From assembly GCF_900105945.1 (NCBI RefSeq), contig NZ_FNSO01000004.1, positions 7,568,001 through 7,632,000 of the forward strand: a stretch of 64,000 bases of DNA, in the 5' to 3' direction. Source of the DNA: Amycolatopsis tolypomycina. Its GTDB lineage: Bacteria; Actinomycetota; Actinomycetes; Mycobacteriales; Pseudonocardiaceae. Below are positions 35,381-44,957 of this stretch, in pieces. Below the pieces are notes generated by a model. That model had not been told where the DNA came from and ran no database searches. It saw only the letters and a list, made by a program, of their open reading frames with translations. The stretch's first letter is position 1; each line of letters opens with the position of its first letter. The translations under genes were made by a program, and so were the position numbers.

Positions 35381-35980
35381 GTGACCAGCTTCACCGAGCG
35401 GACGAAGGCGTCCCTGCGCGAAGCGCTGCTCGACGCCGCCGCCGACCTGCTGCCGGACCGCGGCCACGCGGGGCTGCGGATGGCCGACGTCGCCGCCAAG
35501 GCCGGCGTGAGCAGGCAGACGGTCTACAACGAGTTCGGCAACAAGGCGGCGCTGACCCAGGCGGTGGCGCTGCGCACCGCGGCGGAGTTCCTCGACGGGA
35601 TCCGGCAGCGGTTCGAAACGGCGGACGGGCTCCTGGCGGGCATCCACCACGCCGTCGTCTACACGATCGAGCACGCGCGAGAGAACCGCCTGGTCGCGGC
35701 GGCGCTCGGCACCGAAGCGGGCGAAGACCTCCTGCCGCTGCTCACGTCCAGGGGCGAGCCGATCCTCACCGCGGCCGCCGAACTCGCCGCCGAGCAGTAC
35801 CGCGAGCTCGAACCCGGCCTGTCGCCCGAAGCCGCGGCCTTGCTCGCGGAGACCGTCGTCCGGCTTTCCCTGTCGCACCTGGTGCTGTCCACGCACTCGG
35901 CAGCCGAAGCGGCCGACGCCGTCACCGCGGTCATGGAACCCGCCATCCGCCAATTCGTCCACAATGGAGTGACACGATGA
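35381..35980 (+). CDS. TetR family regulator of the R2lox operon
   Basis: 199 residues. HTH region [31 protein letters not shown] is complete and of the AlkX/aurF-associated kind. The gene overlaps the oxidase gene by 4 bases (ATGA), so regulator and enzyme share one transcript. A perfect inverted repeat overlaps its promoter, which suggests autorepression of the operon. The ligand may be a fatty acid or related lipid, by analogy with the lipid seen in R2lox structures; that is inference. Confidence 0.88.
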   Translation: MTSFTERTKASLREALLDAAADLLPDRGHAGLRMADVAAKAGVSRQTVYNEFGNKAALTQAVALRTAAEFLDGIRQRFETADGLLAGIHHAVVYTIEHARENRLVAAALGTEAGEDLLPLLTSRGEPILTAAAELAAEQYRELEPGLSPEAAALLAETVVRLSLSHLVLSTHSAAEAADAVTAVMEPAIRQFVHNGVTR

Positions 35981-36933
35981 CCGAACTCCGATCCGGGTTC
36001 TCCTCACTGCGCAGGGGCGGCCTGAACTGGGACTCGTTCCCGCTGCGGCTGTTCGTCAAGGGCAACAAGAAGTTCTGGAACCCGGCGGACATCGACTTCA
36101 GCCGCGAACGCGAAGGCTGGGACAAGCTCAACCCCGAGCAGCAGCGGAGCACGACGTACCTGGTCGCGCAGTTCATCGCCGGCGAAGAGGCCGTCACCGA
36201 GGACATCCAGCCGTTCATGCGGGCGATGTCGGCGACCGGCCGGTTCGGCGACGAGATGTACCTGACGCAGTTCTGCTTCGAGGAAGCCAAGCACACGGAA
36301 GTGTTCCGGCGCTGGATGGACGCGGTCGGGCTGACCCAGGACCTGCACCCGTTCGTCGCCGAAAACCCGCACTACCGCAAGCTGTTCTACGAAGAGCTGC
36401 CGCAGTCGCTGCGCGCGCTGGAGGACGATCCCAGCCCGCTCAACCAGATCCGCGCGAGCGTCACGTACAACCACGTCATCGAGGGCAGCCTCGCGCTGAC
36501 GGGCTACTACTCGTGGCAGCTGATCTGCACCCAGCACGATATCCTGCCGGGCATGCAGGAACTGGTCCGCCGCATCGGCGACGACGAGCGCCGCCACATG
36601 GCGTGGGGCACGTTCACCTGCCGGCGGCACGTCGCCGCGGACGACTCGCTGTGGGACGCGGTGCAGCAGCGGATGGGCGAGCTGCTGCCGCACGCGCTCA
36701 ACATGATCCAGTGGGTGCAGGACCAGTTCGAGGAACTGCCGTTCGACAACGACCCGCAGGAGATCATCCAGTACGCGGCGGACCGGGCGCAGCGGCGGCT
36801 GGGCGCGATCGAGTCGGCGCGCGGGATGCCGGTGGAGCAGATCGACGTCGACTACTCGCCGGAGCAGCTCGAAGAGACCTTCGGCGAGGAGGACGCGAAG
36901 GCGATCGCGGAGGCCGCCGCGGCGGTGGGCTGA
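35977..36933 (+). CDS. R2-like ligand-binding oxidase (R2lox)
   Basis: 318 residues with the ferritin-like di-metal site of R2lox. Ligands are Glu70, Glu103, His106, Glu169, Glu204 and His207 ([38 protein letters not shown]). Val73 and Tyr164, the pair that forms an ether crosslink in the M. tuberculosis enzyme Rv0233, are also present; the numbering is offset by exactly two from Rv0233 as I remember it. Such proteins assemble a Mn/Fe cofactor and bind a long-chain fatty acid; their reaction in the cell is not known. It is not the ribonucleotide reductase subunit. It is coupled to the upstream tetR gene. Confidence 0.93.
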   Translation: MTELRSGFSSLRRGGLNWDSFPLRLFVKGNKKFWNPADIDFSREREGWDKLNPEQQRSTTYLVAQFIAGEEAVTEDIQPFMRAMSATGRFGDEMYLTQFCFEEAKHTEVFRRWMDAVGLTQDLHPFVAENPHYRKLFYEELPQSLRALEDDPSPLNQIRASVTYNHVIEGSLALTGYYSWQLICTQHDILPGMQELVRRIGDDERRHMAWGTFTCRRHVAADDSLWDAVQQRMGELLPHALNMIQWVQDQFEELPFDNDPQEIIQYAADRAQRRLGAIESARGMPVEQIDVDYSPEQLEETFGEEDAKAIAEAAAAVG

Positions 36934-36941
36934 CGGCCCCG

Positions 36942-38081
36942 TCAGCTCGCCGGCCAGTAGACCGCGTGCCAGCCGTAGGACAGGTCGGACATGCCGATGA
37001 TCGTCCCCTCCGGGTTGATCCCGGTCGCCCAGCTGTACTGGCCGCCGGGCAAGGCGCCGAGGATCGTTTCCGTGCCGTCCGCGGCCCAGCGGGCCGCCAC
37101 CGATTCGACGTTGCCGACGACCGTGCCCGACGCGTTGAGCGCCACCGCCTCGGACCGCCGCGCGGGCTCCAGCACGGTGACCCCGCCCGCGGACCAGCGC
37201 ACGGCCCGGTTCTCGGCGAAGTCGACGTCCCCGCTGCCGACGACCACCCCGGCGTTGTTGATCGCGCGCGGCGTCGCGGAGGCCGGTGACGCGGGCCAGT
37301 CGAGCCGCACCTGCCGGCCGTCCCGCTTCCAGGCCACCGGGACCTGCCGGCCGGCCTCCGTGACGGTCCCGGCGATCACGCCGAAGTCGTTGATCGCGGC
37401 CGCCGTGGCGCCCGGGTTGCCCTGGTTGCCCGGCGAGAGATCGGTGATCGCGCCGGTGGCGTTCCAGCGGACCGCGTGGTCGTTGCCGGCGGAGTCCCAG
37501 GCTTGGCCGCTGATCAGCGCACCGTCCCCGGTGATCCCGGTGACGTGGGTCTGCCCGCCGCCGGGCAGGGCCGCCAGTTCGGTGACCGAGCCGTCCGCGG
37601 CCCAGCGCACCGAGACCGGCGTGCCCTGCGCGGTGACGCTGCTGCCGGCGATCACGCCGGTTCTGCTGATGACGTTCGCGCTGGAGGACCCGGCCCCCGG
37701 CAGCGCGGTGACCGTGCCGTCCGGCGCCCAGCGGACCGCGTGCACCTCTTCGTGCACGTCGAAGGCCCAGCCCACGGCGACGCCGATGTCGTTGACGGCG
37801 ATGGCCGAACCCTGTTCGCCGCCGAGCGTCGGCAGGGCGCTGATGCGGCCGTGCTTGTCCCACTTCACGGGGTGGAACCGCATGCGCACGTCCCGCGGGT
37901 ACGACTCGCCGACCATCGTGCCGGCGGCGTTGATCGCGGTGACCCTGCTGAACGTGTCACCGGGCAAGGTGCCCAGGTCCACGGGCCCGGCAGTGGCCGC
38001 GGTGGCGACACCCGGCAGGCCCAGCGCGGCCGCCGCGAGCAGCGTTCCCACGATGAGCGGTTTCTTCAGGCTGGACAGCAC
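36942..38081 (-). CDS. Secreted HAF-repeat protein
   Basis: 379 residues. A signal peptide ending near GVATAATA is followed by about seven or eight repeats of ~45 residues with the HAF pattern: [A/T]xxIN[A/D]xGxxVGxS, then HAVRWxxDGxxxxL. These resemble beta-propeller blades and occur in secreted proteins of soil bacteria and in autotransporters of others. No enzyme residues are apparent; a surface or extracellular binding role is likely. It stands alone and converges with the R2lox operon. Confidence 0.82.
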   Translation of the reverse strand: MLSSLKKPLIVGTLLAAAALGLPGVATAATAGPVDLGTLPGDTFSRVTAINAAGTMVGESYPRDVRMRFHPVKWDKHGRISALPTLGGEQGSAIAVNDIGVAVGWAFDVHEEVHAVRWAPDGTVTALPGAGSSSANVISRTGVIAGSSVTAQGTPVSVRWAADGSVTELAALPGGGQTHVTGITGDGALISGQAWDSAGNDHAVRWNATGAITDLSPGNQGNPGATAAAINDFGVIAGTVTEAGRQVPVAWKRDGRQVRLDWPASPASATPRAINNAGVVVGSGDVDFAENRAVRWSAGGVTVLEPARRSEAVALNASGTVVGNVESVAARWAADGTETILGALPGGQYSWATGINPEGTIIGMSDLSYGWHAVYWPAS

Positions 38082-38137
38082 GACTCCCCCTCCCGCGGCG
38101 GTTCCCGTCGCTCCCGTCCGGAAGCGCCCCCTCCGCC

Positions 38138-38174
38138 GCGACGGGACAACGCCCGGCCATCCCTGCCGGTTTAG
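38138..38174 (+). repeat. 37-bp dispersed repeat, copy A
   Basis: GGGACAACGCC, then GGCCA, then GCCGGTTTAG, shared with 39393-39429 with four mismatches over 37 bp. The copy begins within the 3' side (CGACGGG) of a possible hairpin with CCCGTCG at 38104-38110. Confidence 0.7.
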
Positions 38175-38281
38175 CCCGCCCGTGGCTCCGCACCGCCCGC
38201 CTGTGGGGCCCGGCCCGACGGGCCGGAGGTCTGTCAGAGAGACTGGGGGCCACTACCCGCCCTCTCGACCTGGAGCTTTTG

Positions 38282-39229
38282 ATGCCGCAAGGGACCGTCC
38301 GTTGGTTCGACGCCGAACGGGGTTTCGGCTTCCTCGCGCCCGAGGACGGCTCGCCGGACGTGTTCGTGCACGCCTCCGAGATCGTCGGGGACGGCGGCGG
38401 GAAAGTGCTCCGCGAGGGTCAGGCCGTCGTGTTCGAGGTCGGTGAGAACGACCGCGGGCCCCAGGCGCTGCGCGTTCGCGTCACCGCCGAGGCGGCCACC
38501 GGCAGCGCCGTGGGCCTGCTCGGCACCATCAACTGGTACGAGCCGGGCAAGGGGTACGGCTTCGCGTCGCCGGACGGCGGCGGCGCCGACATCTTCGTGC
38601 ACAGCTCCGCCATCGTGACCGGCGGCGTGGTCACCGAGGGGCAGCGGGTGGCCTTCCTGATCGTCGAAGGCGAGCGCGGCCCGCAGGCCGGGCACGTGAT
38701 CCCGCTGGGAGCAGGGGCCGGCTCACCCGCTGCGGCTGGTATCGCGGACGGTGCCGACGGCACGGTGGCCTGGTACGACGAGGACAAGGGCTTCGGCTTC
38801 ATCAACCCCGACTCCGGCGCCGGGGACGTCTTCGTGCACGCCCGGGCCCTGGCCGAGGGGCTGACGTGGCTCGCGGAGGGCGACCGCGTCGCCTACGAGG
38901 TGGCCAGTGGAGACAAGGGCCCGCAGGCCCGCGACGTGCACCTGGTCCGGGGCGCCGAGCCCCAGACGGCGCCGCAGCGGTCGGCACCTGCCGCGGCCGC
39001 AGGGCCGGCGGCGCGGGCCGTGCCCGTACGAGGCGGCGAGGGCGTCGTCGCGCGCTACGACGCCGACCGCGGCTTCGGCTTCATCACCCCGGACGCAGGC
39101 GGCGACGATCTCTTCGCCCACGTGTCGGTGATCATGGGGTCGGAGCCGCTGCAGAAGGGTGACCGGGTCCGGTACACGGTGCGTCAGAGCGACCGGGGCC
39201 CGCAGGCCGACCGCGTCGAACGCCTCTGA
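38282..39229 (+). CDS. Protein with four tandem cold-shock domains
   Basis: 315 residues made of four cold-shock domains at about 1-69, 78-143, 158-227 and 252-315. Each has its own RNP1-like GFGF/GYGF strand (RGFGFL, KGYGFA, KGFGFI, RGFGFI), an RNP2-like strand (DVFVHA, DIFVHS, DVFVHA, DLFAHV) and an (R/K)GPQA loop. Linkers between domains 1-2, 2-3 and 3-4 are Ala/Gly-rich; the last is the longest. Most bacterial cold-shock proteins have one domain. Such a chain could bind long single-stranded RNA as a chaperone. The ATG at 38282 has a GGAG site. Confidence 0.88.
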   Translation: MPQGTVRWFDAERGFGFLAPEDGSPDVFVHASEIVGDGGGKVLREGQAVVFEVGENDRGPQALRVRVTAEAATGSAVGLLGTINWYEPGKGYGFASPDGGGADIFVHSSAIVTGGVVTEGQRVAFLIVEGERGPQAGHVIPLGAGAGSPAAAGIADGADGTVAWYDEDKGFGFINPDSGAGDVFVHARALAEGLTWLAEGDRVAYEVASGDKGPQARDVHLVRGAEPQTAPQRSAPAAAAGPAARAVPVRGGEGVVARYDADRGFGFITPDAGGDDLFAHVSVIMGSEPLQKGDRVRYTVRQSDRGPQADRVERL

Positions 39230-39303
39230 AGAGGCGGCCCCACCGATGGCTGATCACTTCCCGACGAGAGTGCTCGTCAAGTTTTGAGACCAGGTCTTGG
39301 TCG

Positions 39304-39337
39304 CGTGCGGGGCACCTCCACGAAGGTGCCCCGCACG
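39304..39337. terminator. Hairpin terminator
   Basis: Perfect 14-bp arms (CGTGCGGGGCACCT and its complement) with a 6-nt loop, 75 bp after the cold-shock gene and between it and the convergent acyl-CoA synthetase. Confidence 0.82.
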
Positions 39338-39378
39338 GACTTTCACCACTCCCAGGTCAAGATGATCATCAATCGCCT

Positions 39379-39400
39379 CCCTTCGCGGAATCGCGAAGGG
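39379..39400. terminator. Small hairpin before repeat copy B
   Basis: CCCTTCGCG and CGCGAAGGG pair perfectly around GAAT. The 3' arm is the beginning of the 37-bp repeat copy B. Confidence 0.5.
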
Positions 39401-39429
39401 ACAACGCCTGGCCACCCCGGCCGGTTTAG
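39393..39429 (+). repeat. 37-bp dispersed repeat, copy B
   Basis: Same orientation as copy A and 1.25 kb away, so the two copies flank the four-domain cold-shock gene. Its end (GGTTTAG) contains the TAA stop of the acyl-CoA synthetase on the other strand. Confidence 0.7.
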
Positions 39430-41084
39430 GCGTGCTTCGCCGCCGCCGCTTGTTCCAGGCCCAGCAGGCTGATCGACTTCTCGCGCATCTCGACCTTGCG
39501 GACCTTGCCGGTCACCGTCATCGGGAACTCGTCGACGACGTGGACGTACCGCGGGATCTTGTAGTGCGCCAGCTTGCCGCTGCAGAACTCGCGCACCTTC
39601 TCCGCCGTCAAGGGCGAAGCGCCTTCACGCATCCGGACCCAGGCCATCAGCTCTTCGCCGTACTTCTCGTCCGGGACGCCGATCACCTGCGCGTCGAGGA
39701 TGTCCGGGTGCGTGTACAGGAACTCCTCGATCTCGCGCGGGTACAGGTTTTCGCCGCCGCGGATGACCATGTCCTTGATGCGGCCGGTGATGTTGACGTA
39801 GCCGTCGTCGTCCATCACCGCGAGGTCGCCGGTGTGCATCCAGCGGGCCGCGTCGATCGCCTCCGCCGTCTTGTCGGGCTGCTCCCAGTAGCCCAGCATC
39901 ACCGAGTACCCGCGCGTGCAGAACTCGCCGGGCTCGCCGCGCGGGACAGTGAGGCCGGTTTCGGGGTCGACGACCTTGACCTCCAGGTGCGGCCCGACCC
40001 GCCCGACCGTCGACACGCGGCGCTCGATCGAGTCGTCCGAGCGGGTCTGCGTCGACACCGGCGACGTCTCGGTCATGCCGTAGCAGATGGACACCTCGCG
40101 CATGCCCATCCGGTCGATGACCTGCTTCATCACCTCGACCGGGCACGGCGACCCGGCCATGATCCCGGTGCGCAGCGACGTCAGGTCGAACTCGCCGAAG
40201 TCCGGGTGGTTGAGCTCGGCGATGAACATCGTCGGCACGCCGTAGAGCGACGTGCACCGCTCGGCCGCGACCGCTTCGAGCGTCGCCCGCGGGTCGAACG
40301 CCGGCGCCGGGATCACCATGCAGGCGCCGTGGCTGGTGCAGGCCAGGTTGCCCATCACCATGCCGAAGCAGTGGTAGAAGGGCACCGGGATGCAGACCTT
40401 GTCCTGCTCGGTGTAGCCGCACAGCTCGCCGACGAAGTAGCCGTTGTTGAGGATGTTGTGGTGGGACAGCGTGGCGCCCTTGGGGAAGCCGGTGGTCCCG
40501 GACGTGTACTGGATGTTGATCGGGTCGTCGGCCGACAGCCCGGCCTGCAGGTGCGCCAGCCGCGCCGGATCACCGCCGCGGCCCGCGTCGACCAGCGCCT
40601 GCCACCCTTCGCCGCCCAGGATGACGACCTGTTCGAGCGCCGCGCACTTCTCGCGCACCTCCTCGGCCATCGCCGGGTAGTCCGACGTCTTGAACTTGTC
40701 CGACGCCACCAGCAGCCGGATGCCGGCCTGGTTGAGGACGTACGCCAGCTCGTGCGCGCGGTAGGCCGGGTTGATGTTGACCAGGATAGCGCCGATCTTG
40801 GCCGTCGCGTACTGCAGGAACGTCCACTCCGCCCGGTTCGGCGACCAGATCCCGACCCGGTCGCCCTTGCCGATGCCCTGCGCGACCAGCCCCAGCGCCA
40901 GCGCGGTCACCTCGGCGGCCAGCTCGCGGTAGGTCCAGCGCTTGCCCGCGGCCCGGTCGACGAGGGCGTCCCGGTCGCCGAACGCGGCCACCGTCCGGTC
41001 GAAGTTGTCGCCGATGGTGTCCCCGAGCAGCGGGACCTCCGAGGTCCCCGAGGCGTAGCTCGGCAGGGCGGGCGCGTCAGGCAT
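39426..41084 (-). CDS. Fatty acyl-CoA synthetase (AMP-binding)
   Basis: 552 residues. The adenylate-forming core motifs are [16 protein letters not shown] (phosphate loop), [24 protein letters not shown] and [20 protein letters not shown]; the C-terminal catalytic Lys is in [10 protein letters not shown]. It would activate a fatty or other carboxylic acid to its AMP and then CoA ester. Length and sequence fit the medium/long-chain FadD-like group. It is monocistronic. Chain-length preference cannot be read from sequence. Confidence 0.9.
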   Translation of the reverse strand: MPDAPALPSYASGTSEVPLLGDTIGDNFDRTVAAFGDRDALVDRAAGKRWTYRELAAEVTALALGLVAQGIGKGDRVGIWSPNRAEWTFLQYATAKIGAILVNINPAYRAHELAYVLNQAGIRLLVASDKFKTSDYPAMAEEVREKCAALEQVVILGGEGWQALVDAGRGGDPARLAHLQAGLSADDPINIQYTSGTTGFPKGATLSHHNILNNGYFVGELCGYTEQDKVCIPVPFYHCFGMVMGNLACTSHGACMVIPAPAFDPRATLEAVAAERCTSLYGVPTMFIAELNHPDFGEFDLTSLRTGIMAGSPCPVEVMKQVIDRMGMREVSICYGMTETSPVSTQTRSDDSIERRVSTVGRVGPHLEVKVVDPETGLTVPRGEPGEFCTRGYSVMLGYWEQPDKTAEAIDAARWMHTGDLAVMDDDGYVNITGRIKDMVIRGGENLYPREIEEFLYTHPDILDAQVIGVPDEKYGEELMAWVRMREGASPLTAEKVREFCSGKLAHYKIPRYVHVVDEFPMTVTGKVRKVEMREKSISLLGLEQAAAAKHA

Positions 41085-41185
41085 GGTGCCTCCTGAAGTC
41101 GGCGGTGACTGGCGCCGAGTCTAGGAATCAGGTGCCGGGTGAGCCAGCTCGGTGGCAGGATCCCCCTGGGAAGAGGGAGGGAACC

Positions 41186-42082
41186 ATGCGAAGAATCCTG
41201 GCTCTGGCGTCCGCTGTCCTGCTGCTCGCGGTGGCCGCACCCGCGTCGGCGGCGACGAAGGTGATCGTGCTGCCCGGCGCCACGTCCGCCGAAGGGATCA
41301 CCGCCGCCGGCGGCGGCACCTACTACACCGGCGACCTCTTCGCCGGCACGATCTTCCGCGAAGACGTCCGGCGCGGCACGGCTGAGCGCTTCATCGAGGC
41401 ACCCGGGACCATGGCGGCCGGAGTGGACTTCGACCGGCGCCGCGACCTGCTGTTCGTCGCCGGCGCGGGCGGCGGCAAGGCCTACGTCTACGACGTCCGC
41501 ACCAAGGCGAAGGTCGCCGACTTCACCTTCGGCGACCCGGCGACGTCCTACGTCAACGACGTGGTGGTGACCCCGCAGGGCGCGTGGTTCACCGACTCCT
41601 TCCACCCGCAGCTGTTCTTCGTGCCGTTCGTCGACGGCGGGCTCGGGTCGCCGCGCACCCTGCCGCTGACCGGCCCGGGCGCGGGCGGCTCGCCGGGGAA
41701 CTTCTTCATGAACGACATCATCGCCACGCCGTCCGGCAACACCCTGCTGGTGGCCGCGACGATCCCCGGCAAGGTGTACACGATCGACCCGCGCACCGGG
41801 GCCAGCGAGGAGATCGCGGGCGTGGCCGCGCCCAATGTCGTCAGCCTCGTGCTCGAAGGGAACCGGCTCTGGGCGGTGCAGCTCGACGACAAGATCACCC
41901 GGTGGTGTCTCGACGGCGACCTGAGCCACGGCCGGTCCGCGGGGACGATCACCGACCCGCTGTTCGACCAGCCGGTCTCCGCGGTCAAGATCGGGCACCA
42001 GCTCGCCGTGGTCAACTCGCACATCTACAGCGGCACCCCGCCCACCAGCCCGACGTACGAAATCCTCGTCGTCGACGCGTGA
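41186..42082 (+). CDS. Secreted SMP-30/NHL-like beta-propeller protein
   Basis: 298 residues from the ATG at 41186, which follows AGAGGGAGG. A Sec signal peptide ([21 protein letters not shown]) precedes a propeller-like domain with [55 protein letters not shown] and [17 protein letters not shown]. The spaced N/D residues at blade ends resemble metal-binding gluconolactonase/SMP-30 proteins, but I cannot confirm a complete active site. It ends 37 bases before the AAA ATPase gene and may be transcribed with it. Confidence 0.78.
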   Translation: MRRILALASAVLLLAVAAPASAATKVIVLPGATSAEGITAAGGGTYYTGDLFAGTIFREDVRRGTAERFIEAPGTMAAGVDFDRRRDLLFVAGAGGGKAYVYDVRTKAKVADFTFGDPATSYVNDVVVTPQGAWFTDSFHPQLFFVPFVDGGLGSPRTLPLTGPGAGGSPGNFFMNDIIATPSGNTLLVAATIPGKVYTIDPRTGASEEIAGVAAPNVVSLVLEGNRLWAVQLDDKITRWCLDGDLSHGRSAGTITDPLFDQPVSAVKIGHQLAVVNSHIYSGTPPTSPTYEILVVDA

Positions 42083-42119
42083 GTTGGTAGGGTCCGGACG
42101 GACTTCGAGGGGGCGATCG

Positions 42120-43742
42120 ATGGCGGGCCAGGGGTTTCGCGACGAGCTGACCCAGCTGCTGCAGGCGCGGTACCCGCTGCTCGTCGTCGAGACGCACGAA
42201 GAGCAGCGGGTGCTGCGGGAGATCCGCGCGGTCGCCGAGGACGCCCACCGGCTCCGGACCCCGCGGCGCGTGTACGTCTGGTCGTCCACCACCGGCCTGG
42301 CCCCCGCGGGCGGGCCGCCGATCAGCGAGACCCGCGCCGCGGCCGCCGCGCTCGAACGGATCCACGCCTGGGGCGAGCCCGCCGTGTTCGTGTTCGCCGA
42401 CCTGCACCCGTCGCTGGTGTCGGAGGGCGGCCACCGGCCCGATCCCGACGTCGTGCGGCGGCTGCGGGAGCTCGCCGCGGCGTTCAAGACCCGGCCGGTG
42501 CCGCTCAGCATCATCCTCGTGTCGCCGTCGCTGCCCGTGCCGCCGGAGCTGGAGCACGACGCCACCGTCGTCGACTTCCCGCTGCCCGACCAGCGCCAGA
42601 TCGGCGAGCTGCTGGACAGCATGGTCGCCGCGCACCGGCAGAACGTCCGGGTCAGCATCGACCGCGACGACCGGGACACGATCGTCGCCGCCGCGCGCGG
42701 GCTGACGTTGCCGGAGGCCGAAAACGCGTTCGCCAGGGCACTGGTCGAGGGCGGCGGGCTCGACCCGAGCGACCTCGAGCTGATCCTCGCCGAGAAGCGC
42801 CAGGCCGTCCGCCGGTCCGGGATGCTCGACATCGTGCCCGCGGAGACGGGCTTCGACGCCGTCGGCGGCCTCGACCGGCTCAAGCGGTGGCTGACCAAGC
42901 GCACCGGCACCTGGACACCGGCGGCGTCGGCGTACAACCTCGCGGCGCCGAAGGGCCTCCTGCTCACCGGCGTCCCCGGCTGCGGCAAGAGCCTGTCCGC
43001 GGTCTGCGTCGCGAACATGTGGCGGCTGCCGCTGCTGCGGCTCGACCTCGGGCGCGTCTTCGGCGGGCTGGTGGGGTCGAGCGAGAAGAACATCCGCACG
43101 GTGATCCGCACGGCGGAGGGCATCGCGCCGTGCGTGCTGTGGGTCGACGAGATCGAGAAGGGCCTCGCCGGCGCGGGTGGCGGCGGGGGCGACGGCGGCA
43201 CCGCGCGGCGGGTGTTCGGCACGTTCCTGTCCTGGATGCAGGAGAAGTCGGCGCCGGTGTTCGTGATGGCGACGGCGAACCAGGTCGGCTCGCTGCCGCC
43301 GGAGTTCCTGCGCAAGGGCCGGTTCGACGAGATCTTCTTCGTCGACCTCCCCTCGGCTGCCGAGCGCACCGCGATCTGGCGGATCCACCTGCGCCGGCGC
43401 GTCACCGATCCGTTCGTGGGCAGCGAACTGCGGCTGGACGACGCCCTGTTCGCCGAGCTCGCCGACGTCAGCGCGGGCTACAGCGGCGCCGAGATCGAGC
43501 AGGCCGTGCTGTCGGGCCTGGTCGACGCGTTCGCCGAGAAGCGGCCGCTGCGCCGGGACGACCTCGTGCGCGCGGTGAAGTCGACCGTGCCGCTGTCGGT
43601 CACCCAGGCCGACGAGATCCTGGCCATCCGGAACTGGGCGGAGACCCGCGCGGTCGCCGCCACGGACTCTTCGGTTCCCGCCTCGGAGCCGGCCGCGCCG
43701 CCGCCCCCGGCGTCACCGAGTGGGAGGACGATCGACGTATGA
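42120..43742 (+). CDS. Ycf46-like AAA ATPase
   Basis: 540 residues. The N-terminal ~235 residues ([15 protein letters not shown] onwards) lack a Walker motif and fit the Ycf46 N-domain. The AAA module then has Walker A GVPGCGKS at 284-291, Walker [11 protein letters not shown] with Asp343-Glu344, sensor ATANQ, and Arg finger region RKGRFDEIF, followed by the lid ([18 protein letters not shown]). Ycf46 proteins are best known in cyanobacteria and are little understood. The ATG at 42120 has a GAGGGGG site. The stop overlaps the DUF2997 gene (ATGA); four further genes follow without gaps, so all should act together. Confidence 0.85.
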   Translation: MAGQGFRDELTQLLQARYPLLVVETHEEQRVLREIRAVAEDAHRLRTPRRVYVWSSTTGLAPAGGPPISETRAAAAALERIHAWGEPAVFVFADLHPSLVSEGGHRPDPDVVRRLRELAAAFKTRPVPLSIILVSPSLPVPPELEHDATVVDFPLPDQRQIGELLDSMVAAHRQNVRVSIDRDDRDTIVAAARGLTLPEAENAFARALVEGGGLDPSDLELILAEKRQAVRRSGMLDIVPAETGFDAVGGLDRLKRWLTKRTGTWTPAASAYNLAAPKGLLLTGVPGCGKSLSAVCVANMWRLPLLRLDLGRVFGGLVGSSEKNIRTVIRTAEGIAPCVLWVDEIEKGLAGAGGGGGDGGTARRVFGTFLSWMQEKSAPVFVMATANQVGSLPPEFLRKGRFDEIFFVDLPSAAERTAIWRIHLRRRVTDPFVGSELRLDDALFAELADVSAGYSGAEIEQAVLSGLVDAFAEKRPLRRDDLVRAVKSTVPLSVTQADEILAIRNWAETRAVAATDSSVPASEPAAPPPPASPSGRTIDV

Positions 43743-43954
43743 CGCACCGCGTGACCGTGACCATCGGCAAGGACGGCTCGATCAGCGCCGAGACCCACGG
43801 CGTGACCGGCTCGAAGTGCCTCGACTACATCCCGCTGCTGGAGGACCTGCTCGGCGCGGAGACCGTGACGTCGGAGTTCACCGAGGACTACCGGCGCACG
43901 TCGACGTCCGTGGAAGACACCGCTTCGCAGCAGCAGACGCAATGGAACTCCTGA
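43739..43954 (+). CDS. DUF2997 small protein
   Basis: 71 residues. The core VTVTIGKDGSISAETHGVTG, KCLDYIPLLEDLLG and a C-terminal EFTEDYRR match the DUF2997 pattern (strand, GxxG[A/P]xC loop, helix, E-rich end). The single Cys could ligate metal or be modified. Family members are small, of unknown function, and often neighbour Ycf46 and DUF1257 genes. It overlaps both neighbours (4 and 13 bases). Confidence 0.8.
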   Translation: MTHRVTVTIGKDGSISAETHGVTGSKCLDYIPLLEDLLGAETVTSEFTEDYRRTSTSVEDTASQQQTQWNS

Positions 43955-44517
43955 ACCTGCACCGGATCGTCGACGTCACCCTCGCCGAGGGCCCGGGTGC
44001 GCGGTGTGCCGTGTGGACGCAGGGGTGTTCGGTGCGCTGCCCCGGCTGTTTCAACCCGCAGACGTGGACGACCCGCGGCGGGTTCTCCCTGTCGTGGCCG
44101 GACCTGGTGTCACGGGTGTCGGGGATCGAGGGCATCGAAGGCGTCACGCTGCTCGGCGGTGAGCCGTTCGACCAGGCGGAGCCGCTGGGGCGCTTCGCCG
44201 CGGCGGTGCGCTCGGCGGGGCTGTCGGTGATGACGTTCACCGGGCACGTCCGGGAGGACTTGCCGCCGTCGCTCCTGCTGGATTCGACGGATCTGCTGGT
44301 GGACGGGCCGTTCCTGGTGGACAGGCCGGAGCCGTCCCGGCCGTGGGTGGGCTCGGCGAACCAGCGGTTCCACTTCCTCACCGACCGCTACGACGCATCG
44401 ATCTTCACCACCCCGAACCGCCTGGAACTGACGGTCGCCCCGGACGGCGCGATCGAGCTGAACGGGTTCGCCACCACCGAAGTACTCGAAGCGCTGCTCG
44501 AAGGGGAACGCCGATGA
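43942..44517 (+). CDS. Radical SAM 4Fe-4S single-domain protein
   Basis: 191 residues, NrdG/activating-enzyme size. The cluster motif is C29-x3-C33-x2-C36 (QGCSVRCPGCFNP); the SAM-binding GGEP is in TLLGGEPFDQAEPL. No extra ferredoxin domain is present. Activating enzymes make a glycyl radical in a partner, but no glycyl radical enzyme is encoded here. The enzyme may instead modify one of the small proteins of this operon. The ATG lies 13 bases inside the DUF2997 gene. Confidence 0.85.
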   Translation: MELLNLHRIVDVTLAEGPGARCAVWTQGCSVRCPGCFNPQTWTTRGGFSLSWPDLVSRVSGIEGIEGVTLLGGEPFDQAEPLGRFAAAVRSAGLSVMTFTGHVREDLPPSLLLDSTDLLVDGPFLVDRPEPSRPWVGSANQRFHFLTDRYDASIFTTPNRLELTVAPDGAIELNGFATTEVLEALLEGERR

Positions 44518-44957
44518 GTGTCACGCTCAAGCTGCGCAGTGAGGCACTGGCCCAGCTCGACGCCGCCACGATCGCCGCGCACGCGCAGGCGCAGCCGGGC
44601 GTCGTCACGGTGCGGACCCGGATGCGTCACCGGGATCTGCTCGCCCGCGCGCTGACCGGGCTGCGGGCCCAGGTCACCGACGACGGGACGTCGGTCGTCG
44701 CCGCGTGGGAGGGCCGGCGGATCACGTTCGGCTACGGCCCCGAGGGCGTCCAGGTGGCGCACGTCGACGGGCCGGGTCTGGTGCCTGCGGAAGCTTCGCG
44801 GCTGGTGCTGTCGGTCGACGAGGCGTACGCGGCCGAGGTGCAGCGGGCGGTGCTGGCCCGGCTGAAGGACCGGGCGGCGCAGGCCGGCATGCGCGTCGAG
44901 TCGGAGCGGGTCAACGCCGACCAGTCGATCAGCGTCACGCTGGCCGCCACGTCGTGA
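44514..44957 (+). CDS. DUF1257 (Ycf35)-like protein
   Basis: 147 residues. The design is that of DUF1257/Ycf35: an N-terminal strand, an RMRHRDLLARALTGLRAQV helix, an ITFGYGPEGVQVAHV strand pair, a YAAEVQRAVLARLKDRAAQAG helix and a C-terminal RVESERVNADQSISVTL strand. Similarity is by pattern, not calculated. The neighbourhood of Ycf46, DUF2997 and a 4Fe-4S protein supports the call, because these families cluster in other phyla. Overlaps are ATGA upstream and GTGA downstream. Confidence 0.65.
   Translation: MSVTLKLRSEALAQLDAATIAAHAQAQPGVVTVRTRMRHRDLLARALTGLRAQVTDDGTSVVAAWEGRRITFGYGPEGVQVAHVDGPGLVPAEASRLVLSVDEAYAAEVQRAVLARLKDRAAQAGMRVESERVNADQSISVTLAATS

Noticed and set aside
35977..36933. 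Ribonucleotide reductase small subunit
   Set aside because: The Val/Tyr crosslink pair and ligand spacing are those of R2lox, and no nrdA-like gene is adjacent.
39393..39429. att site of an integrated element
   Set aside because: The 37-bp pair flanks only one ordinary gene, with no integrase or tRNA nearby; kept only as a repeat finding.
43942..44517. Anaerobic ribonucleotide reductase activating enzyme NrdG
   Set aside because: Size and CxxxCxxC fit, but no nrdD is present and the operon context is different.
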